The position numbers were made by a program, and so were the translations under genes. The notes under the pieces were generated by a model. That model was not told the origin of the DNA, did no database searches, and saw only the letters and a list, made by a program, of their open reading frames with translations. Below are positions 60,153-64,000 of a stretch of 64,000 nucleotides of DNA, piece by piece; position 1 is the first letter of the stretch; the number at the start of each line of letters is the position of its first letter. This DNA is from Natronolimnohabitans sp. A-GB9 (GTDB lineage Archaea > Halobacteriota > Halobacteria > Halobacteriales > Natrialbaceae), in assembly GCF_030848565.1 (NCBI RefSeq), contig NZ_JAVDDV010000004.1:1-64000 (forward strand), written 5' to 3'.

Positions 60153-61262
60153 ATGTCTGGTGGAAAGGGCAGCGACAACGAATTGAATCGGCGAACGATC
60201 TTACGAAGAACTGCCGCGGGAACTGTCGGCACGGGATCAGCGCTGAGCGCGCTTCTCGGGACTGTAAGCGCCGAAAAGACGACTCGGGAAGACCTCGACC
60301 GAATCGAGGACGCACCCGGCGTACAGGAGATTCTCACCGAACTCGGCGTTCATCGACTTCCCGGCCCGGGACGCGCCGAAAAGCGGCGGATCGAAGACGA
60401 CGGATGCCTCACCGAAGGCGAACTCGTCACGTGGAAGATCGAGATTCGCCCGTACGGAATCCTGCACGCGTTCGAATACGAGGAGCGGATCGGTGCGGTA
60501 TTCACGTTCGGCCCCGACACCGCGAAGACCCCGGCGGGATACTCAATGGCAGCCGAAGCGAACGCGTCGTTGGGTACCAGCGGGTCGGATCTCGTCTTCA
60601 GTCGTAACGCCACCGATGCCGAGACCGAACACGTACTATCCGTGATCGACGTCGACGGCGACATCGACAGCGCGAGAGTACACGCCACGACGGCGGCCGA
60701 CGGGTTCCGGGCGACCGTTCAGGTTGCGTCCGAAGAAACGGACGAACTCGATACGCGTGAGTACGTCGTTTCCGTCGGTGCTGACTTCGATCCGCGATCC
60801 GAGTCGCTGTCGGACGTACTCACCGTTGAGGACGATGCGGCGGACATTCTGATACCTGAACCGCTCACCCGGACGGCTGCAATTTCGTTCCCTGATCCCA
60901 AGGATATCGCCCTCGAGGTCATCAAGACCTGGCTCGTCGACAATGTGGTCACGGAAAGCCTCGAGTTCCTGGGGCGCGAATGCGATTCCTGTGGTGACTG
61001 TGCGAACGTCATCATCGACGTTCTGGGCGGTTGTTCCCTGTGTAGACCCCTCATGGGAACAGGTGCATCCGGTGTCGGTGCAATACTGTTCGTGACATGT
61101 TACTACGCGTGGTGTGGCAAAGTGTCGGACAAGGTGGAGTGTGCCGCCTGTTTCGCGTGCCTGCTCACGAACGAAGATCCCGACATCCCCGACGAAGCGG
61201 ACGCGCTCGCGTGGGTGTGGGACGAGCTGCCGTCACCCCCATCGCGCCCCTCTATCCTCTGA
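60153..61262 (+). CDS. Tat-exported halocin C8-like precursor (microhalocin candidate)
   Basis: The 369-residue protein has a Tat signal (ELNRRTILRRTAAGTVGTGS). A middle part of about 230 residues could be an immunity-type domain, as in the halocin C8 precursor. The end is Cys-rich: ten cysteines lie between residues 277 and 336 in the order CDSCGDC, CSLC, TCYYAWC and CAACFAC, around a hydrophobic glycine-rich helix (GTGASGVGAILFV). Halocin C8 also has ten cysteines in a Tat-exported precursor. About 33 residues after the last cysteine are acidic and proline-rich. A secreted peptide antibiotic cleaved from the C-terminal part is inferred from this likeness. The gene lies inside the rfc-end duplication. 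Confidence 0.6.
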   Translation: MSGGKGSDNELNRRTILRRTAAGTVGTGSALSALLGTVSAEKTTREDLDRIEDAPGVQEILTELGVHRLPGPGRAEKRRIEDDGCLTEGELVTWKIEIRPYGILHAFEYEERIGAVFTFGPDTAKTPAGYSMAAEANASLGTSGSDLVFSRNATDAETEHVLSVIDVDGDIDSARVHATTAADGFRATVQVASEETDELDTREYVVSVGADFDPRSESLSDVLTVEDDAADILIPEPLTRTAAISFPDPKDIALEVIKTWLVDNVVTESLEFLGRECDSCGDCANVIIDVLGGCSLCRPLMGTGASGVGAILFVTCYYAWCGKVSDKVECAACFACLLTNEDPDIPDEADALAWVWDELPSPPSRPSIL

Positions 61263-61325
61263 ACGGGAACGGGCGCGACCCTTCTCGGATCGTCTCGATC
61301 GGTTCGCCGGCACCGGCGCGAGAAC

Positions 61326-61679
61326 TCAGTGACTCCGATCGAGGAGATCTGGCTTGACGAGTATCGCCACACCGTAACCGATCGCAAAGAGACCGAGGTA
61401 GATGGTTCCCGAACGGAGATGGCCTGCCGCACCTAACCAGAACGCGATCCCCCCCACCACGGCCAGTAGCGCGCCGACGACTCGATCGTTTTCGGAACTG
61501 TCCATGAGCACGTAGAGCAAGACGAGGAGGAACCCGGCGACGAAGTAGCCGTCTCCGATATCGTACGCTCCCGTTACGAGACCGACCAGCCACGCCAGGG
61601 GGGCGACGAGGAGTACGGCGATGAAGATCCACCCGAGACCGTCGTCAAGCAGACGTTCTCTATCGATCTCCGGTTCCAT
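61326..61679 (-). CDS. Four-helix membrane protein within the island
   Basis: The 117-residue product has four hydrophobic helices: LGWIFIAVLLVAPLAWLVGLV, GYFVAGFLLVLLYVLMD, VVGALLAVVGGIAFWLGAAG and LGLFAIGYGVAILVKP. An acidic N-terminus precedes the first. No known family is recognised. It is convergent with the halocin-like gene, with a 63-base gap, and both lie between the duplicated rfc ends. A role as a self-protection protein would fit this position, but nothing in the sequence proves it. Confidence 0.65.
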   Translation of the reverse strand: MEPEIDRERLLDDGLGWIFIAVLLVAPLAWLVGLVTGAYDIGDGYFVAGFLLVLLYVLMDSSENDRVVGALLAVVGGIAFWLGAAGHLRSGTIYLGLFAIGYGVAILVKPDLLDRSH

Positions 61680-61770
61680 AATTTAACTTTCATAGAACAG
61701 TTGATAACCGTTTCGCCACGACTCGAAACGGCGGTTCCCAATGTCGAACCTACGGCGCTGGTCGTCACGG

Positions 61771-61816
61771 CATCGAGTTCGAGATGCACGAGGGCTCGAG
61801 CGATCGGATCCACGTC
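61771..61816 (+). repeat. Right att-like direct repeat (rfc end copy)
   Basis: A 46-base copy of 59876-59921 with one mismatch. It lies in the same reading frame as in the rfc gene and opens the displaced gene end described next. Confidence 0.8.
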
Positions 61817-61852
61817 TCGCATCTACTGGCGGAGCTGGGACGGGACGCCTGA
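61772..61852 (+). pseudogene. Displaced 3' end of the rfc gene
   Basis: In frame, 26 codons read IEFEMHEGSSDRIHVSHLLA then ELGRDA and stop at 61850-61852. The intact gene ends IEFEMHEGSSDRIHVGRLLA then ELGRNG. The first half is identical as DNA and the second half is similar only as protein (synonymous changes). The upstream 30 bases do not match rfc. This is what is left when an integrated element brings its own gene end and displaces the old one. Confidence 0.8.
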
Positions 61853-61948
61853 CGGCCGTCGGGCTCGTCCTGACGAGTGACGCGATCGACAGCCTCGACT
61901 CGAGGGGGCCGTGGGACCGCGGCGAGGGGTGAATCGGTCATCGTTTTT

Positions 61949-62434
61949 GCGCGCTCGACTTCGTTCGCAGAACAGTTCTCGAACCCGGTCATCGTGTTCG
62001 AGGACATGAGCGGTATCCGTGACGCTATCGAGTACGGGGCGTATATGAACCGCCGGTTGCACAAACTTCCGTTCCACAAGTTCGAGACGTTCGTCTCGTA
62101 CAAGGCGATGTGGCGAGAGATTCCGACGGATGAAGTTGATGCCTACCACAACTCGAAGACGTGTTCGTGCTGTGGAGAACGCGGGTATCGACAAGGTCGG
62201 CGGTTTCGGTGTACGAACGACGAGTGTGATGTGGGGCAAGACCACGCTGACCGGAATGCGTCGGTGAACATCGCGTGGCGTGAGAAGGCGAAACTTGACG
62301 GTAACACGACGGATTACCGGACTCACAGAACCCAGCCGCAGGTTCGGTTGGTGCGTCTGTCCGGGTCGGGGCGTGTAAGCCGCCCAACCTCATCCCGCTC
62401 GCTTGCCGAGCAGGGAGTGCTAGCGCAGGGCTGA
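61949..62434 (+). mobile_element. TnpB C-terminal fragment (IS200/IS605 family remnant)
   Basis: About 160 residues match the second half of TnpB. EQFSNPVIVFEDMSGIRDA holds the RuvC-II glutamate, KTCSCCGERGY and CTNDEC form the zinc ribbon, and GQDHADRNASVNIA is the RuvC-III aspartate block. The N-terminal half with RuvC-I is missing, because the sequence begins abruptly about 100 bases after the displaced rfc end. The protein could not cut DNA as it stands. It is next to the att-like repeat, so it may have entered the island or deleted its right side. Confidence 0.8.
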
Positions 62435-62472
62435 GGGAATTACAAAAGCCTCGGGCCACCGCGCCCGGGTTG
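62435..62472 (+). ncRNA. Possible right-end / omega-RNA hairpin of the TnpB remnant
   Basis: After the TnpB stop, GGGAATTACAAAAGCC leads into a CTCGGGC-GCCCGGG hairpin. This looks like the right-end structure of TnpB elements, which forms the 3' part of the guide RNA. No left end is visible nearby. Confidence 0.35.
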
Positions 62473-62487
62473 TTTACGCGAACACGG

Positions 62488-62889
62488 ATGAACGACTCGT
62501 TCGACACGCTATACGGGGCGCTGAACCGACTCGACGAACTGACCGATCCGATCTATCTGGACGGAGCCGAGGAGAACCTCGGTGCGTGTCTGTACGCGCT
62601 GGACAAGATGGCCGAGTCGGCCATGGAAACAGACGCCCTCGGCGAAGCACACCGCCATCGAAAACTCCGGACCGAGGTGGAAGCTGCCAGCGAGCGGGGT
62701 GAAGTCGTTGCGATTCGCCGATCCGACGCGCTCCGACTGTCGGTAACGCTCCACCGGTACCGGGAGAAGCTTCGCGAGCGCGGCGACACGGCCGGGGCTG
62801 CGGATATCGACCGGACGATTCGCGTTATCGACGGGCAACTCGAGGAGATGGCCGCCGAGACGGCACCGGGAGAGACGAACTGCTCGTAA
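62488..62889 (+). CDS. Small helical haloarchaeal protein of unknown function (133 aa)
   Basis: The product starts MNDSFDTLYGALNRLDELTD and is wholly helical, with charged amphipathic segments (residues 5-25, 31-45, 52-70, 80-100, 105-125). No cysteines except one near the start and one at the end, no signal and no membrane helix. The pattern fits a small four-helix bundle, but I do not recognise a family. A TTG six codons earlier is possible but lacks support. It is the first gene after the TnpB remnant. Confidence 0.6.
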   Translation: MNDSFDTLYGALNRLDELTDPIYLDGAEENLGACLYALDKMAESAMETDALGEAHRHRKLRTEVEAASERGEVVAIRRSDALRLSVTLHRYREKLRERGDTAGAADIDRTIRVIDGQLEEMAAETAPGETNCS

Positions 62890-62979
62890 CTGCCCCTTCG
62901 ACGAGTCTTCCGAAACCGTTGCAGTAGACGCATGCGTTCAGTGAGTGTCTTCTTGACCCCCTCGTGCGAAGTGAGCCGT

Positions 62980-63423
62980 ATGCCGACGATCCTCGAGACG
63001 CACATCGAGAACCGATTTCGCGTCCAGCCAAACCACGCGAACAACAACGACACGCTCCACGGCGGGAACTTGATGAAGTGGCTCGACGAGGTCGCTGCGA
63101 TGTCGGCGATGCGATTCGCCGGCGAGACCTGTGTCACCGCACGCGTCAACGAACTCGACTTCGAGCGCCCGATCGGGATCGGCGATACGGCCGTCGTCGA
63201 GGCCTTCGTCTACGAGGCGGGCCGGACGAGCGTCCACGTCGGTCTTCGAGCCTGGCGCGAAGAACCCAGAAGCGGCGAGACCGAACGGACGACCGAGTCG
63301 TCGTTTACGTTCGTCGCGATCGACGACGACGGCACCGCGGTTCCCGTCCCGGAACTGTCAGTCGAGTCCGAGCGTGGACGGGAGCTTCGAGAGCGAATGC
63401 TCGAGGTCGACGAAAACCTGTAG
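62980..63423 (+). CDS. Acyl-CoA thioesterase (hotdog fold)
   Basis: This is a 147-residue YciA/BFIT-type hotdog thioesterase. HIENRFRVQPNHANNNDTLH is the family start, and HGGNLMKWLDEVAAMSAMRF forms the central helix with the catalytic aspartate or glutamate. VTARVNELDFERPIGIGD and TSVHVGLRAWREE are the following strands. It hydrolyses acyl-CoA esters in the cytosol. The exact substrate is not visible. The frame extends 16 codons upstream, but the ATG at 62980 fits the family. It is convergent with the CorC-like gene, two bases apart at the stops. Confidence 0.9.
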   Translation: MPTILETHIENRFRVQPNHANNNDTLHGGNLMKWLDEVAAMSAMRFAGETCVTARVNELDFERPIGIGDTAVVEAFVYEAGRTSVHVGLRAWREEPRSGETERTTESSFTFVAIDDDGTAVPVPELSVESERGRELRERMLEVDENL

Positions 63424-63425
63424 GA

Positions 63426-64000
63426 TCAGTCCCTCGCCACCGACTCCTCGTCCGCCTCGACTTCCGTTTCGTCGGGCTCGGGCTCGGGTGGCTCCTCGAG
63501 TTTCCGCAGGCGAGCCTTCATGATCCGGGTGTTCTCGACGTTCTCGACGGTGATGCGGACGCCGTCGTAGGTGATCTCCTCGCCCTCCTCGACGAGCCGG
63601 CCCGCGCGGTTGAAGATGAAACCGGCGATGGTCTCGAACTCCTCGCCCTCGGGGAGGTCGATCTCGAGGGATTCGTTGACGTCCTCGATGTTGACCTCGC
63701 CGCGGACGATGACGGTCCGCTCGTCGAGGGACTCGATCGGCTCTTCCTCGCCGGATTTGAGGATCTCGCCGACGATCTCTTCGATCATGTCCTCGACGGT
63801 CACCAGCCCCTCGGTGGTGCCGAACTCGTCGATGACGATCGCCATGTGCATCCGGTTTTCGCGCATCTCGGTCAGCAGTTCGTCGACGTTTTTCGACTCG
63901 GGGACGTGTAACGTCGGCTGAATGAGATCCTCGAGTTCGAGGTCTTCGGCGTCGGTCTCGCCGTAGTTGAGATCACGGACGAGATCGCGGATGTGGACGA
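63426..64000 (-). CDS. CNNM/CorC-HlyC family protein, C-terminal part (5' truncated by window edge)
   Basis: The visible end of the frame runs from the window edge to the stop at 63426. It holds part of a CBS pair (VHIRDLVRDLNYGETDAEDL, and MHMAIVIDEFGTTEGLVTVE) followed by a CorC_HlyC transporter-associated domain (VRGEVNIEDVNESLEIDLPE, FETIAGFIFNRAGRL). It ends in a Glu/Pro-rich tail. Members are membrane proteins thought to export magnesium or related cations, and the cytosolic CBS pair may sense nucleotides. The transmembrane DUF21 domain lies beyond the window. Confidence 0.88.
   Translation of the reverse strand, partial: VHIRDLVRDLNYGETDAEDLELEDLIQPTLHVPESKNVDELLTEMRENRMHMAIVIDEFGTTEGLVTVEDMIEEIVGEILKSGEEEPIESLDERTVIVRGEVNIEDVNESLEIDLPEGEEFETIAGFIFNRAGRLVEEGEEITYDGVRITVENVENTRIMKARLRKLEEPPEPEPDETEVEADEESVARD

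Noticed and set aside
1-64000. CRISPR arrays, rRNA genes and tRNA genes
   Set aside because: Looked for regular direct repeats with spacers, rRNA landmarks and cloverleaf patterns; none was recognised. A tRNA scan would settle the last point.

Overview
The window comes from a haloarchaeon, most likely in the Natrialbaceae (Natrinema / Haloterrigena / Natronorubrum-like). The DNA is GC-rich and the predicted proteins are strongly acidic. Exported proteins mostly carry twin-arginine signals, and one carries a PGF-CTERM archaeosortase tag. Archaeal or haloarchaeal marker genes include eIF-1A, an RFC small subunit, HTH_10 regulators, blue-copper halocyanin-like proteins and a DUF460 protein. AT-rich TATA-like boxes about 27-29 bases before start codons suggest many leaderless transcripts.

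Layout. 1-3.8 kb: the tail of an M42 aminopeptidase faces a minus-strand cluster made of an HTH_10 regulator, an unlisted 35-residue peptide and two radical SAM/SPASM enzymes, which looks like a RiPP pathway. 4.1-12.3 kb: ileS, a Cys-rich microprotein with an ArsR regulator and an ArsP-type permease, a secreted gluzincin-like protease and prs. 12.4-20.4 kb: a lipoprotein, a beta-propeller-like protein, glmM, a broken HPP gene beside a UspA gene, a coiled-coil protein, hisI, a cupin, a methyltransferase and zinc-ribbon microproteins. 20.5-30.1 kb: serA, a MOSC protein, a frameshifted membrane protein, an EamA transporter, UspA, serB, a GalT-like protein and an HTH_10 regulator with a probable frameshift. 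30.2-39.2 kb: membrane proteins, the metY-metX pair, an MFS transporter, two tandem blue-copper lipoproteins, a class V aminotransferase and a halolysin-type protease. 39.2-47.3 kb: a gene-free repeat zone, eIF-1A, then a surface-fibre locus with a GLUG adhesin, three TasA/DUF1102-like Tat proteins, a SipW/Sec11-type signal peptidase and a DUF5305 protein. 47.5-53.6 kb: DUF460, an HTTM-DCC fusion with its partner, a zinc ribbon, a DUF389 fragment and rnz. 53.6-57.2 kb: a poly-gamma-glutamate operon (pgsC with an internal duplication, pgsB, PGA hydrolase). 57.7-64 kb: a DUF7282-type envelope protein, an RFC small subunit, and a small island bounded by a 46-bp duplication of the RFC gene's 3' end that carries a halocin C8-like precursor. 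A TnpB remnant, a small unknown gene, a thioesterase and the end of a CorC-like gene follow.

The strongest biological units are: (i) the candidate radical SAM RiPP cluster; (ii) the TasA-like fibre and dedicated signal peptidase cluster; (iii) the poly-gamma-glutamate capsule operon; (iv) the halocin-like gene inside an att-like duplication of the RFC gene end; and (v) a family of about 80-bp palindromic elements whose tips overlap the TGA stop codons of four unrelated genes. Four genes look decayed: HPP (internal deletion), a DUF6498-like membrane gene (frameshift), a DUF389 N-terminal fragment and TnpB. A fifth, an HTH_10 regulator, probably has a frameshift. No rRNA, tRNA or CRISPR array was recognised.
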